Source: Tetraselmis striata
Lineage: Eukaryota > Chlorophyta > Chlorodendrophyceae > Chlorodendrales > Chlorodendraceae
NCBI GenBank assembly: GCA_006384855.1
Contig: VCJN01002026.1
Location: 28,012 to 92,011 of the forward strand
Reading direction: 5' to 3'
DNA: 64,000 bases
Shown one piece after another: positions 42,973 to 55,616 of the stretch (positions are counted from its first letter, which is position 1; every line of letters begins with the position of its first letter). The position numbers and the translations under genes were made by a program. The notes below the pieces were generated by a model, which was given only the letters and a program-made list of their open reading frames with translations, made no database searches and had not been told where the DNA came from.

Positions 42973-45690
42973 ATGGCGGTCGCAAGCCGCGCGAAGGCGC
43001 CACCCGCCCGGCTGCCGCTGTTGCTGCTCGCTCTGCTGCTTTCGACGGGCGCCCTCTCGGCTGGTGCGCCGCCCCTCCCCGCCCACGTCTGCCATCCCCG
43101 CTCCCTCCCTCGGGCTTTGCGAGCCGCCCACGACGACGCCGAGGGTGCAGCGCCGAGGTCGAAGGAATCCGCACTGAACCACGCACGTGCTCTGCTGGCG
43201 GCGTTTGCGAACAGTTGCGGGCGGGGGCGGGGGCGGAGGCGGGGGCGCTGTGGGGCGGAGGCTGCTGCAGGAGACGCTCACCACCACCATCACCACCCAA
43301 CCGCCCACCACCACCAGCACTCCCACAGCCACGCCCACCTCCACGCACATAGAGCCAGCCGGAGAGACGCCGATGCCCACAGCGGCGGAGCCAGTGAACG
43401 GAAGCCCGACTAGCACGCCCATGTCGACAACGGCGTCCACGCCAGAGCCGACCGTCGACGACGGCATAGACTCCCCGCCCTCGCCATCCGCCACGGCCAC
43501 CCCCGTTGGGACGCCCACCCCTACCCCCACGCCCACGCCCACGCCCACGCCCACGCCCACGCCCACGCCCACGCCCACGCCTACGCCCGCGCTCACGCCC
43601 ACGCTCACGCCTACCGCCACCCCCACTCCCACAATCACCTCCGAGACTCAGCCCACCACCACCGCCTCGCCCCCCGCTGAGACGCCGGCCGCCACCCCCA
43701 CTCCCAGCCCCATTGCAACAGAGCCAGCCACACCCACATCTACCCCCTCGCCCACACCCATGCAGACAACAGAGACCCCCACCCCCACCCCAGATTCCAC
43801 GCCCACAACCACCCAGACAGAGGCTGTCAGGCCCACCCCGGAGCTCCCTACGCCTACACCCACCGAGACAGAGGAACCCACGCCCCTGCCCACGACCACG
43901 CCTGCCCCTACTACGCCCACGCCCACAGAGACTGAGCCCCCCACTTCCGTGCCCACGCCCGCGCCTACCCCACAGCCCACACCCGCATCCACGCCGGAAC
44001 TTGCGCCTGAACCCACCCCCACCCTCACGCCAGAGCCCACGCCGGAGCCAACCCCTGCGCCTACACCCACACCCGCACCTACGCCCGCACCCACGCCCAC
44101 TCTCACACCGGAGCCCACGCCGGAGCCAACCCCTGCGCCTACACCCACGCCGGAGGCAACCCCCACGCCAACATCTGCACCCACGCCCGCACCCTCCCCC
44201 ACGCCAGAGCCTACGCCCGCACCCACCCCCACGCCGGAGGCAACCCCCACGCCGGAACCTACGCCCGCACCCACCCCCACTCTCACGCCAGATCCCACTC
44301 CGGAGCCAACCCCCGCGCCCACGCCCTCACCCTCCCCCACGCCGGAGCCCACGAGCCCCGCGCCCTCCCCGGAAGCGCCCCCCACGCCCCCGTTGTCGCA
44401 GCTGCAGCAGGGAGTCGCCTTCTCCACCGGCCCGCTGGCTTCGTGCATCGTATTTCACGACGCCAACGCAGACTTTGTGCAAGGTGCCCGCCCCCCCCCC
44501 CCCCCCTCCCCCCCCATCCCTGCCCGCTCTCCCCCGTCTCCCCGGCCGGGCACGGCGCTTATTCTCAGCAGCGAGATCACTGCCACTGCCGGCAATCAGC
44601 AGCGGCACCGGCATCGGCAGTAGTTGGCATTTGGGTGAGCTGTGGCACGGCATGCGCATGTGGAAGGGTGCTGGCGGTGGGGTCGGCGCTGGCACTGGCG
44701 TTAGAACACCGGCAGCAGCACCAGCATCACTCCTCTGTGCATGGAGGGGCGCCTGTTGCCGGCGTTCACATCTCATGGTGTGGCGCCCTCAGCTTCTTCT
44801 TTGGTACACATACAAAGAATGATTGGAGTCTCCGTCTGTGCCACCTTGCGCCTTCAGACACGGGGGAGGCCACGGCCACGACCAACGCCACGGGCGGCTT
44901 CCAGCTGGACCTGGGCGACGCGGCAGGCGGCATGCTGGTGCTGGCGGCCGCCGCGGGCCCTGACGACTGCCGCGACAGCGCCACAGGGCTGCCGCTGCGC
45001 CTGCCCCTCAGCGCGCCCCTGGGCGCGTCGGCGCTCAGCCCGCTCACCTCGCTGGTGCGGCCCTTCAGCAGCAGCGTTGCGGCGCAGGTGCAGGGGGTGC
45101 GACCCCCTCCCCCCCCCCCCCCCCCTTCTTCCCCTTCTTCCCCTCCCTTGACCGCACCTGCTTTGCCCCCCCCCCCCCCCCCCCCCCTCCTCCTCAACAT
45201 GATACGGGGCGTGCTTGCCTAGAACCCAAATATGTGTATGCTGAATCGACGGAAAGCGCGATTTCCCGGCGGGTCAGGCTGCAGTCGGGGCGCCCGGCTT
45301 GCAGATAATGATAACTCAGACAACCACCCCACGGAGATGGAGTCATGAAACCGAGAAAGGAACCCATTCACCCCCAGCATAGATACACACACAAAACCCG
45401 TACATCTTATAGTTGTATGTCTGTGTCTACATGTATGTGCGCGCACGTGTGTGTGTGTGGGGGGGGGGGGGGGGGCGGGGGGTGGCACAGGTAAAGTGAA
45501 ACGTAACCAAAATGCGGCATGCGCTCGAGTGCCCCTGCGGATCCTGCATCCGTTCCGCACGATGTCTGTCGTATTTGATGCCCCGATGGACTCCCTGACG
45601 ACGGCAGACCCGGTCCATTGGCGCCGGTGAGGCGCAGCCGCGGCTGTGGCTCTTGGGTGTCAAATGGGAAGGGCCGGGGATTGTGGCCGG

Positions 45691-45721
<31 letters not shown>

Positions 45722-48700
45722 AAGGGACATGAGCACGAGCATGAGCTGCCATGGGCTGACTACGGGATCCCTTGAGCGGGCCGGAGGCCCATGAGGAAGG
45801 GCATGCATGCTAAATACACGGATGATATGATACTAATCAACGATTATGGATCCTTTGGCAGTTGGTATTGATTTGGTTACAGGTAGCTTTCTCCATTGCG
45901 TGACCTCCCCCACGGCCCCCTCGTGTACATGTATGCATGCATGCGAATACACGGATGATATGATAATAATCAACAGTTTTATAATCGTTGATCATTATAC
46001 CCTCTGGCATTTGGTATTAATTTGGCTACAGGTAGCTTTCTCAATTGCGTGTCCTCCCCCACGGCCCCCTCGTGTACATGTATGCATGCATGCGAATACA
46101 CGGATGATATGATACTAATAAACAATTACATAATCGTTGATTATTATACCCTTTGGCAGGTGGTATGGATTTGGCTACAGGTAGTTTCCTCCATTGCGTG
46201 TCCTCCCCCATTGGCCTCTCGTGCACATATATACATGCATGCTTGCTTCGCTTAGATTTCGACGCTACCGAAGAAGGATTACATTGTGATGCCGGCTCGC
46301 CTCACTCGCCGGCTCACCGTGCCACGAATCGAAGCACTACCGCCTACAGGTGCCGCCTAGTTGCGCGGCTGCATGTCTTTCCGGAAGTGTTTTGGCTACA
46401 ACTGAGGATACGGGCCCTCATTTACTCTCCCGTGCGGATCGAGTAGTCACGTGTGTTGGGGTGGAGCGGGGGGGGGGGGGGGGGGGGGGGGGTCCGGCAT
46501 TGTTCTTGTGTCCACCGGGCGTCAACATGACATGGCCGATGCGACAATATATAACTTGATGACACATTCAATGGGGAGCCTGAAACACTTATCGGGGCTT
46601 ACCGCTGTCACGCTACACTGTCACTCTCAACCCCCCTTATCCTCACTCCCGTTCCTAGCAGCGGGCACCGTCCCCCGCCCGCACTCCTGCTCCGCTTGTG
46701 CCAGCTCATCGTGTACCCCCCCCCCCCCCCCCCCCCCCCCCGGCGCTCCGTCCGGCGTGCAGATTGCGGACGCCCTGAGCGAGCCAGATCGGGCGGTGTC
46801 AGCCGAGGACGTGCTGAACCGGGACGCGACGCAGATGACGGCAGCAGGTAAGGGATGTATCCAGGCGGGGAAGAGGAAGGGGGGGGGGGGGGGGGGGTTC
46901 AGCCTGCCCATCTGCCTGCTTGTCAGTGCTTGGGTATTCTGCTGTGTGCGTACTCACCGGCATGGCCGCACACCAGGGCTACGTGGTGGGTACGTACGCG
47001 TCAGGCGACCCCCCTCCCCCCTTCCCTATATCTAGATATTATATGTTCATGTCCGCAAAAATGCGGGGGTGCTGGCGAGGGAACTATAACACGGAGAACC
47101 TGCCCCGCCTCCCGAGGCAAGTATAAATACGTGCGCAACTGCCGCGGGTATGTCGCAAATGATCCTCGAGGGCCGGGTGCGACTGATGGGAGGCTTCGGG
47201 TGTACGTTGCGCTCTTTTAGGGGCGCCGGCCCCAGTATCACCGTTCGATTCTTTACTGGCGCCGGCGATGTAGCAATAAAAGCTCAGAATATTGAGGACC
47301 TGCCCTCCATGCTACGGGTCAAACGTAGACGAACCTATAGCGCGGCGATAGCGAATGTTCTAGTAGGTTGGATGCAACCCCGATTCGAGCCTTAAAAGTA
47401 AAGTTCAGTTCGCCCCGGGACATCGGCCGAACCCGCCCCAGCACTTGACTTCGTAGGTCTGGCATAGCCCGTAGACCATTGCCTCATTCGAACCCCGAAG
47501 GGCTAATGCATCAACCGGGGAATCCCACGACACGCCGGGACGAAATTGCCGAAAATGCATCGGCCCGGATACCGACGATACCCGGACCTCTCGCGAAGGA
47601 GACGCGACCGCTCAACCGAGCGGACAAGGGATGTACCGATTCGAGCCGAATTTGTAGTAAGGGTCAGTATAGGCGCGTCGACGCCCGTAATCATTCTGCT
47701 GTAAAATGTAGCGACTGGTATCGAAGCTCACACTGCCATAAAATTGAAATGAACGGAATGCCTGGAATTTGCGGCATTACAGGTATCTTGCCAGCATGTT
47801 GGGACGGCGCGCTCGTGTATTTACATGTAGCCTAGCGTGCTCGTGTGTTTCACTGTCAATGTCAGGGAGAATTGGGCCTGCCCGGAACTCAGCTGAGGTA
47901 TGTCACACTGCTGTACGTATTCCAACGTTTAGAACCTTGCGCCAGGCATTCCTCAAAGGTGCAGTTGTCGTGGGGATGTTATCGGGGCGTCGACAGTAAC
48001 TCGACACGAAGTGGGTCAATACATAACAACAGAACATACCGACAGCACGGAGGTCGCGCAACTCGGTACAGTTATTGCGCCAGGAGAGCCCTTTCGCTCC
48101 AAGGGGGGCCGGTCTCATGGCGGCGTGCTGACCCCCGCCGCGCGCACCTGCCCCCTTCCGACCTGGGAACAACCAGGCGACGCGGGCCTTATCAGCGCCA
48201 GCACGCAGCTGCTGTCCTCAGCGCACCAGGCGGCGGCCAACTTCGGGCTGGAGGCGCAGCAGCTGGGATGGGCCCCGTTTGCGGCGCTGTCGTCCGCCCT
48301 TACCAGCGCGGCGACGACCAGGTGGGGTGCCGCGACGTCTCTCGGCCCGACTTTACCCCCCCCCCCCCCCCCCCCCCTCCCACCCGCGACACAGTATTCT
48401 GACCTGTTGTACATCTGTTGGCCGGCCCGCGCTGCAGCATGGTCGAGTTTTTGAGCAGCGGGGAGAGCATCTACGTCATGCTGGGCGACCTCGAGGATCT
48501 GATCGATGCCAATGCCGGCGGCAGCCCGGGCAGGCGGCGCAGGTACGCAGTCGCCCGCAGCCAAGACTGCTCGGCATTCACATTTATTGAATTCCGACTT
48601 CCGACTGACACCAAGCGAAACGACATACGCGTCTAACACGTCGTCCGATTGTTTATATTAGTTGTAAAACGTCGTCAGATGTGCGGATGCTAAGAGCTTG

Positions 48701-50249
48701 GGCTGCGACGGATGCGTGCCTGATACCGACAGCTCGCCACGTAGCCTGACGCTCGGCGCTACTGGTACTGTCGAACCAGTCGGATTTCGTCTCTGAAATA
48801 ATAGCCGACGGAGAATCTCCGCATGGTTATTGAGATTGTCTTTGCCGGGATACCTTCAGGCTGCTGTCCTTGGATGTGCCCAGCTACGAGGTCGCGGACC
48901 GCATCGCCGCCGGCAATGCCGCGCTGAGCGACGCCGTGGCGGCGGACCCCGCGGGCACCCTCGAGTCTGCCACGCTGTACGCACAGGTATTCCCCTCGCC
49001 CGAAAGTTGTGTAGCGACGCTCCCTTTCTCTCTCGAACATACACGCCTCGGTGCAGCGGTGTCGAATGTACTGCGTGCTGTTCAGGCTACTGCTGCGTCA
49101 TTGTCAATAAATATCGGCCACAACCAAACATGTTACACCTTTTTTGCTGCTGACAACAGTATGCGATGACACGAAATTTCGCAGCGGTGCTGCAGTTGTT
49201 TTAATATGAACTGTTCCCGGTCCTTTTACTCTGCAGTATTTGTCGCTCCAACGAGTGCCCGAAATTCGAGTTTGCTGCCACAGGGATCCACAGTGTCTGC
49301 AACTTACTGCGGTATGTGTCGGTGGATTTGGCTGATGGCTCGGGCCGGGCGCTCCTGTGGCCGATGCAGGCAACGCAGGAATGGGCGCAGGAATTGGCGG
49401 CTCTGACGCCGGCACTGCTACCGGAGTTCGACGCGCAGACGACCGAGAAAGCGGCGGTGAGGTTGCCGTGCGCGTCGCGACGTGCCCTCCCGGCGGTTGT
49501 TTGTTACATACCGGGAGTCGCTCACACCATCGTCGACTCGTCCACTGCCGCTAAGCCGCCGCCGCCCTCTGCCCGTGCAGGCACTAGCGACTACCCTCGA
49601 GCTCATACGCCCCCCTCCGCCTCCGCCGGCGCCCAAGTGCGCCCCCACGCCATCCCCGCGCCCGAGCCTCCTCCGGCCTTGCCCCCGCCGAGGAAAAAAC
49701 GCGCGCCGCGCGCTCACCCACGCTGCCCCTGTCGCCCCGCAGTGCGCCGCCGATGCCGCCCCTGCTGCCGCCGGAACCAACGCCGACGCCGGAGCCGTCG
49801 AGCGACCTGGATATCGCGCTGATCGCGGGGTCCGCGGCGGGCGGACTCGTGCTGCTGCTGCTCGTCGTCGGCGCCGCGTTGTTCTGCGTCTGGAAAGGTG
49901 CGCTCGGCGACGAGTACCGGTCATGTACTACAACAATCAAAATATTGGGTGGATGAGTGTTCCTTCAGTCCGCTGCCTACTCCTGCCACTGCGGTCTGAC
50001 CGCTCCCCTGACCGCATCGACGCCATTTGTGGCGTAGCAGGCTGCCCGTGCTGCGGGAAGGGCGCCAAGGCGCCGGCGGGCGACCCCCTGTGGGGAAGCG
50101 AGTCGGAAAAAGCCAACCGGCCGATGGAGATCGACCTCACGCACCGCTACCACCCCGTGCGGCGCACCCACATGGCCTCCAACCCCGTGTACAAGCCGCC
50201 CAGGCCCCCAGGCAGCGACGAAGACGACCTGGATGACGTGGACCTTTGA
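42973..50249 (+). CDS. Thr/Pro-rich type I membrane protein (mucin- or HRGP-like ectodomain)
   Basis: Twelve exons: 42973-43063, 43215-44483, 44858-45087, 46763-46847, 48177-48321, 48438-48542, 48860-48986, 49237-49311, 49370-49456, 49581-49636, 49743-49897, 50041-50249; every junction agrees in phase; 877 aa. In order: signal peptide ([16 protein letters not shown]); ~400 residues of [12 protein letters not shown] repeats, likely heavily O-glycosylated and possibly proline-hydroxylated; a compact domain split by introns ([10 protein letters not shown] + [14 protein letters not shown], then PLTSLV) like the DANxDG...GE/TNAxGxF modules of bacterial and algal surface proteins; ~230 residues of helical sequence (exons 4-9); a Pro-rich stem; one membrane span (about 781-806); and a ~70-aa cytosolic tail starting GCPCCGKG and ending acidic. 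Probably a cell-surface protein. No homologue recognised over its full length. Confidence 0.7.
43510..44380 (+). repeat. Coding repeats encoding Thr-Pro dipeptides
   Basis: ACGCCCACGCCC hexamer arrays grade into degenerate 12-18-bp units (GAGCCCACGCCGGAGCCAAC type) within exon 2. The reverse strand gives an equally long Gly/Val frame, a mirror artefact. Confidence 0.9.
45800..46240 (+). repeat. Tandem ~130-bp repeat, 3 copies plus a partial
   Basis: Units start at TACACGGATGATATGATA (about 45814, 45949, 46096) and share TTTGGTATT/GGTATGGATTTGG, ACAGGTAG and CTCCCCCACGGCCCCCTCGT. They lie in intron 3 of the Thr/Pro-rich gene. Confidence 0.85.
47393..47640 (-). mobile_element. SINE, near full length (second long copy)
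   Basis: Minus-strand copy of the family seen at 30155-30425: tRNA-like head (GCTCGGTTGAGCGGTCGCG), B-box-like GGGGTTCGAATGAGGC, and the 3' module ending GGCGAACTGAACTTTACTTT. It sits in intron 4 of the Thr/Pro-rich gene, antisense to it. Confidence 0.65.
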
Positions 50250-50336
50250 GGCTTGCATTACAATCCCTAGCGCCATGGCTACGTGCATATACATATTTAA
50301 TCCAAATTCATCAGCGCATCTATCGGGCGCCCATGC

Positions 50337-51690
50337 GGGCCACACGTGCCACCTTCCTGCCATGATGATCGCGCATCGTCCTGCTTACATTTGCACTATT
50401 ATTAAGAGTGCCATCACTGCCCATTCCGCGCTGCCGCCAAGTCACATGCCACTGGAAGAAGAGGGGGAAGCTTTACGTCAAAAGGAGGAGGGGGGGGGGA
50501 TGAGGGCCACACGTGCCACCTTCCTGCCATGATGATCGCGCATCATCCTGCTTACATTTGCACTAGCATTAAGAGTGCCATCACTGCCCATTCCGCGCTG
50601 CCTCCAAGTCACATGCCACTGGAAGAAGAGGGGGAAGCTTTCCGTCAAAAGGTAGGGGGGGGGGGGGGGGTGAGGGCCACACATGCCACCTTCCTGCCAG
50701 GATGATCGTGCATCATCCTGTTTACATTTGCACTATTATTTAAAAGTGCCATCACTGCCCATTCCGCGCTGCCTCCAAGTCACATGCCACTGGAAGAAGA
50801 GGGGGGAGCTTTACGTCAAAAGGTAGGGGGGGGGGGGGGGTGAGGGCCACACATGCCACCTTCCTGCCATGATGATCGCGCATCATCCTGCTTACATTTG
50901 CACTAGCATTAAGAGTGCCATCACTGCCCATTCCGCGCTGCCTCCAAGTCACATGCCACTGGAAGAAGAGGGGGAAGCTTTCCGTCAAAAGGTAGGGGGG
51001 GGGGGGGGGTGAGGGCCACACATGCCACCTTCCTGCCAGGATGATCGTGCATCATCCTGTTTACATTTGCACTATTATTTAAAAGTGCCATCACTGCCCA
51101 TTCCGCGCTGCCTCCAAGTCACATGCCACTGGAAGAAGAGGGGGGAGCTTTACGTCAAAAGGTAGGGGGGGGGGGGGGGGGTGAGGGCCACACATGCCAC
51201 CTTCCTGCCATGATGATCGCGCATCATCCTGCTTACATTTGCACTAGCATTAAGAGTGCCATCACTGCTCATACGGCGCTGCCTCCAAGTCACATGCCAC
51301 TGGAAGAAGAGGGGGGAGCTTTACGTCAAAAGGTAGGGGGGGGGGGGGTGAGGGCCACACGTGCCACCTTCCTGCCATGATGATCGCGCATCATCCTGCT
51401 TACATTTGCACTATTATTTAAGAGTGCCATCACTGCCCATACGGCGCTGCCTCCAAGTCACATGCCACTGGAAGAAGAGGGGGGAGCTTTCCGTCAAAAG
51501 GTAGGGGGGGGGGGGGGGGTGAGGGCCACACATGCCACCTTCCTGCCATGATGATCGCGCATCATCCTGCTAACATTTGCACTATTATTAAGAGTGCCAT
51601 CACTGCCCATACGGCGCAGCCTCCGAGTCACATGCCACTGGAAGAAGAGGGGGGAGCTTTACGTCAAAAGGAGGGGGGGTGAGGCGGAGG
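50337..51690 (+). repeat. Minisatellite, 8 units of ~165-171 bp, each with a G run
   Basis: Units begin GGGCCACAC(A/G)TGCCACCTTC at about 50337, 50504, 50674, 50844, 51013, 51185, 51352 and 51522, and include GATGATCGCGCATCATCC, CATTTGCACTA, AAGAGTGCCATCACTGC and CATGCCACTGGAAGAAGAGG before a run of 8-17 G. The array begins 88 bp past the stop of the Thr/Pro-rich gene. It is not a CRISPR array: the units are contiguous with no unique spacers. Confidence 0.9.
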
Positions 51691-53014
51691 CAGTGGTTTT
51701 TCACCGACAAATGATGCGTGCGTTTTTCACCAACTGCTGCTGCAGGCGTTATCGTGCCTGCCTGCTTGCATGTTAGTTGCAGGCGCGCTCACCCGTGTGG
51801 GCACGACCTGACCGACAGTGCGCCTCGCTGCCAGTCCAAGCCCCTCCATCCTACCAGTGCACTGTTCAGCTTGTTACGCAGACAGCATGACCGTGACCCT
51901 CCCTGTGACACCCGTGAGAACCCGCGCGCCGCTCCCGCATCCGAACTGCCACACAGAAATTCAGGGATCTTCACTTACAGCGGCAAGGCAAGCTGGATTT
52001 CTCGACATCATGATCGCACGCCGAGAAATGCTGGACAGGCATTGCTGGACAGACATATACTAATATAGTGGGGCATGATGGGCAGGGTTTTGCTGTATGA
52101 GGAGGTGGCTTTCGATAGCCGCGCCCAATCAACAGCGCGAAGGACCCGTGGATGATGTGAGGAGATCCTCACGATACACCCCCGCAGCGTGTCATCCAAC
52201 GGGTCCTCTGCGCTTTTGATGGAGCGCGGCTACCAAAAGCTTCCTCGTTACAGATGAGCGCGCGGAGCCCACGGCCCGATTCCCTGCATGGGTCAGTTTG
52301 CGGATGTCCTCGCGGATTAGGGACGATCTGATGTGACCAACTAATTGCGCCATGCCATACCGTGGCCAACCAACAGCGCCAACAGCTGCACCAACCATTC
52401 GGGGGGTGGACCGTGAGGAGATGTTCACGGAGTACATATGTCCGATACACCCCCGCAGTGCGTCATCCAACGGGTCCTCCGCGTGTATGACTCCCGAGCG
52501 CAGCGTGTCATCCAACGGGCCCTGCTCGGTAACTTATCAGACTGACTGGGGACTTGTGGTAGTCGGGCCCCTTTGGGCAGAATTCGCACCATGTTGGCTG
52601 GCTGGATTGAGGGCTCAAATGGACATGCGACATCCCGCAATTCAATTTCACCCATCCGCCGCCTCGCATGGTTTTGACTTGCCTCCGCCTTGGCATCTGC
52701 CCAGTGTGACTCACCCGCAATGCTCCCCCCCCACCCACCCCGCCCGGATCACCACCACCCTTGGATGCGCATGTCCCCCCACCCCCCCCCTACCCCCTCC
52801 CTACCCCACTCCCATTTCGCTTCTTGCGCAAACGAGCTGATGCGGGCGCTAGGGGGGGGGGGGGGGGGGGGGCAATGCCATTGCGTGCATCACACTTTCA
52901 TCGGCGACCAGTGGAGGGCGCCGCTGCACCGCAGCCAGCCAGGCGCGGCGGGGCGCACGGGCGCGGGCGGGGAGGGGGGGACCGACTAACGGGCAGGGAG
53001 GTGGGCGAGCCGGC
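51691..53014. other. Intergenic region between the minisatellite and the peroxiredoxin gene
   Basis: Three copies of a GTCATCCAACGGG(T/C)CCT motif (about 52190, 52462, 52507) in loosely repeated surroundings, a short TGGACAGGCATTGCTGGACAG duplication near 52033, and a G run at about 52853-52872. No gene supported. Confidence 0.55.
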
Positions 53015-55616
53015 CTAGAGGGTGGACAGGATGTCGTCTGCGCTGCTGATGGTGAAGGCGCCGCCCTCCTCCAGGTTCAGGTTCTTGATCTGCGCGCCAT
53101 GGGGCAGAGCATGAGAGGGCGAAATGGACGTGTGGAAATGGACGGGGGGAGGAAACCACTTCCGGGAGGATGACGCACAATGCCGAGGTCCCCTCTCCCC
53201 CAACCCGTTTGTCAAACAGGGAAAAAAAAGGCTCTTGCGACGCTCGGTTGGCCCATGGCGCTACCCCCCCGTGGACGCGCATCTCTCGGTTGGCCCATTT
53301 GAGGCGATATCCGCATCAGAAGCACAACGCTTCCCACACGGCGGAGAGATGTTGAACATGCGCAGGTGCTTGTTGCAACCTCAGGTGCACATCGGACACG
53401 TACGGGTGCCCATACTGTATATAGACATCGCAGTTGTCGCTCTCGTGCCCAAATATCAGTGTACACCCCCATCAGGAGAGCAGACCCACAGTGCATCGGG
53501 GCCGGGGGGGGGGGGGGGGGGGGGGGGCAGCTCACCACGCCGTCTTCCAACAGCATGGCGTAGCGGCGGGAGCGCACGCCGAGGCCCTTGTCCTGCAGGT
53601 CCAGCTCCACGCCCAGCGCCTGCAGAGCGGGGCGAGCGGGCCACACAGCCGTCAGCGGCGCCGCCATCAAAAGCAGGCACGAGGGAGGGAGGGTTGGGTT
53701 GATGGTGTGCTTGGGGGGGGGGGGGGGAGAGCACTGGGTGGCATTCAAGAGCTATCACCAATGGAGTGCCACTCCGATGAATCATCACACGCGCAAAACA
53801 TTGGCAAGAATGCGCCTAGTGTGCCTTCATGTTACTGCATGATGCACGTGCAAGTGCACAGGTATGTATACGAATGTGCTGGAGGGTGCATAGGCGGGAT
53901 GGAAGAGGAGGGTACTGGGGGGGGGGGAAGAGGAGGTTGCCAAGGGGGGTTCTTGGGCCCATCACCTTGGCAAACACGGCGCTGCCATCGGCGAGCATGA
54001 GCACCTTGCCGTCGGCGCCCACAGACTTGCCCCACGCGTCCATGACAAAGGCGTCATTGACGGACACGCAGGCTGGGAGACGGGGAAGAAGAGCGGGGGG
54101 GGGGGGGGGGGGGGGATCAGCGAGTGATGGGGTGTGGCGGAGGGGGGGGGTTCACGCCAATGCCGATGGGAGGCAGCACCTTTCCGTGCAGGGCAAGCGG
54201 AGAGGTGGTAGGGAGGCAAAAGGGCGGAATTGTGGGTGTGTTGGGGGGGGGGGGGGTGGGGGGGCTCACCGACGGTGTCGACGCCCTTGCTCTTCAGGTC
54301 GTCGCTCTTCTCGATGAAGCCGGGCAGGTGCTTCACGCTGCGGGGGAACAACGGGGTGATGGAACACAGCTCAGCAGGGGGTCGTCGAAGGGGAGGTTCG
54401 TGAGAGGGTTTCGGGACAGGCTGTGAGCGCTCGCGAGAGCAGTGGGGACGTCTCAAGTGGGGCGCGGAAAGGGGAGGCGGCTACCTGCAGGTGGGCGTGA
54501 AGGCGCCGGGCACGGCGAAGAGGACCACCTGGGAGGTGCGCGGCCAGGGGGCACTCTGTAAGCCAAAGGCACTGGAACCAGGCACGGCGATGGTTCCTCC
54601 AACAGCACTGATGGGAATGAAAGAGGGGAGAATAGGGGGGGGCATGGCGCCGCACCTTCTTGCCGGATGTCAGCTCCGTGGTGCTAACCTCCTCCATCTG
54701 CCCCTCCGTGTTGAAGTAGGTCAGCTTGCACTCGGGCAGCTGCAGCGGAGAGAGGGTGGGGAGGCGCCAGCCGGGCCGGGGACATTGGAGCAGCGATGCG
54801 ACGTCAGCTCAATCGAATAGCACCAGCTGATCAGGCCAGAGTGCGCACAGATTAATGCAAGACGCCAAGGGGGGCCGCGGGCGCGCTGCGCACCTTGTCG
54901 CCAACGGCCAGAGCGTTCACAGCGAAGGTGGCGCGGGAGCGCTGCAGGAGGAATCGAGTGGGGTTGGACTCAGTTTACCGGTATTGAAAGCGGCAGGCGG
55001 AGGTGCCGTCCAGGCGCCAAGAACGATGCCGCGTGTGTGACGACAAGCGACGTGCGGATGCGAAGCTGGAGGGCGTGCAGAGAAAATGCCAGAAACACGA
55101 GAAGAGACATACGAGGGGGGTCAAGGGATCGGTGTCATGGTGCTTGGGGTTGGAACCGGGGGCGGTGGGGGGGGGCGGGGGGGGGGCGGGGGCTGCAAGA
55201 CGTCGTCGAGTGCGACGCCGATGGCACGAGTGATACCGAGAAGAGCCGGACGCAGCACGGGGAGGCGCTTAGCGCAGCATCGGCGCGCGAAATAGCACAC
55301 ACGGCCGTCGACGAGACGCAGTTAGGCTACATTCGCAAAGGACGAGGTCACGGCGCTTCGTGGCAGCGGCCTCGGGGTAGCGATCGCCCGTTCAGGGATG
55401 CTGCGAGCGCCTGAGCGGAATGCTCGCGCACTCGGGGAAGGGGCGGAAGTAGTTGTAGTTAAGGCAGTGTATCGGCTCTCCTTTTCCCCCGCCTGCGATC
55501 GCGCACTGTACCTGCTGGACGCGAGCGCCGGCGCGGAGCGCACGCGCAGGGCGGACGGCCTGGATCTGCACGCGGCTGGCGGCCACGCGGGCCATGGCGG
55601 AGAGGGCGGCAGCCAT
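53015..55616 (-). CDS. Type II peroxiredoxin with organelle transit peptide
   Basis: Eight exons read leftward: 55616-55512, 54941-54894, 54739-54656, 54528-54485, 54337-54270, 54072-53966, 53619-53536, 53089-53015; 204 aa. It reduces H2O2 and alkyl hydroperoxides with thiol donors such as glutaredoxin or thioredoxin. Residues 1-~45 are Ala/Arg-rich with no acidic residues, fitting a plastid or mitochondrial leader (plant PrxIIE/IIF type). Motifs: LPECKLTYF, VVLFAVPGAFTPTC with peroxidatic C93, HLPGFIEKSDDLKSKGVDTV, resolving C118 in ACVSVNDAFVMDAWGK (25 residues later, as usual for type II), ALGVELDL, GLGVRSRRYAMLLEDG and the C-terminal IKNLNLEEGGAFTISSADDI. Catalytically complete. Sense-strand C runs lie next to several splice sites. 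Confidence 0.93.

Noticed and set aside
43648..44448. Long Gly/Val-rich minus-strand frame (266 codons)
   Set aside because: It is the exact mirror of the Thr-Pro coding repeat on the plus strand. The plus frame has a signal peptide, matching exons and a membrane span; the minus frame has none.
50337..51690. CRISPR-like array
   Set aside because: Units of ~168 bp are contiguous and near-identical throughout; there are no short repeats with unique spacers, and the genome is eukaryotic.
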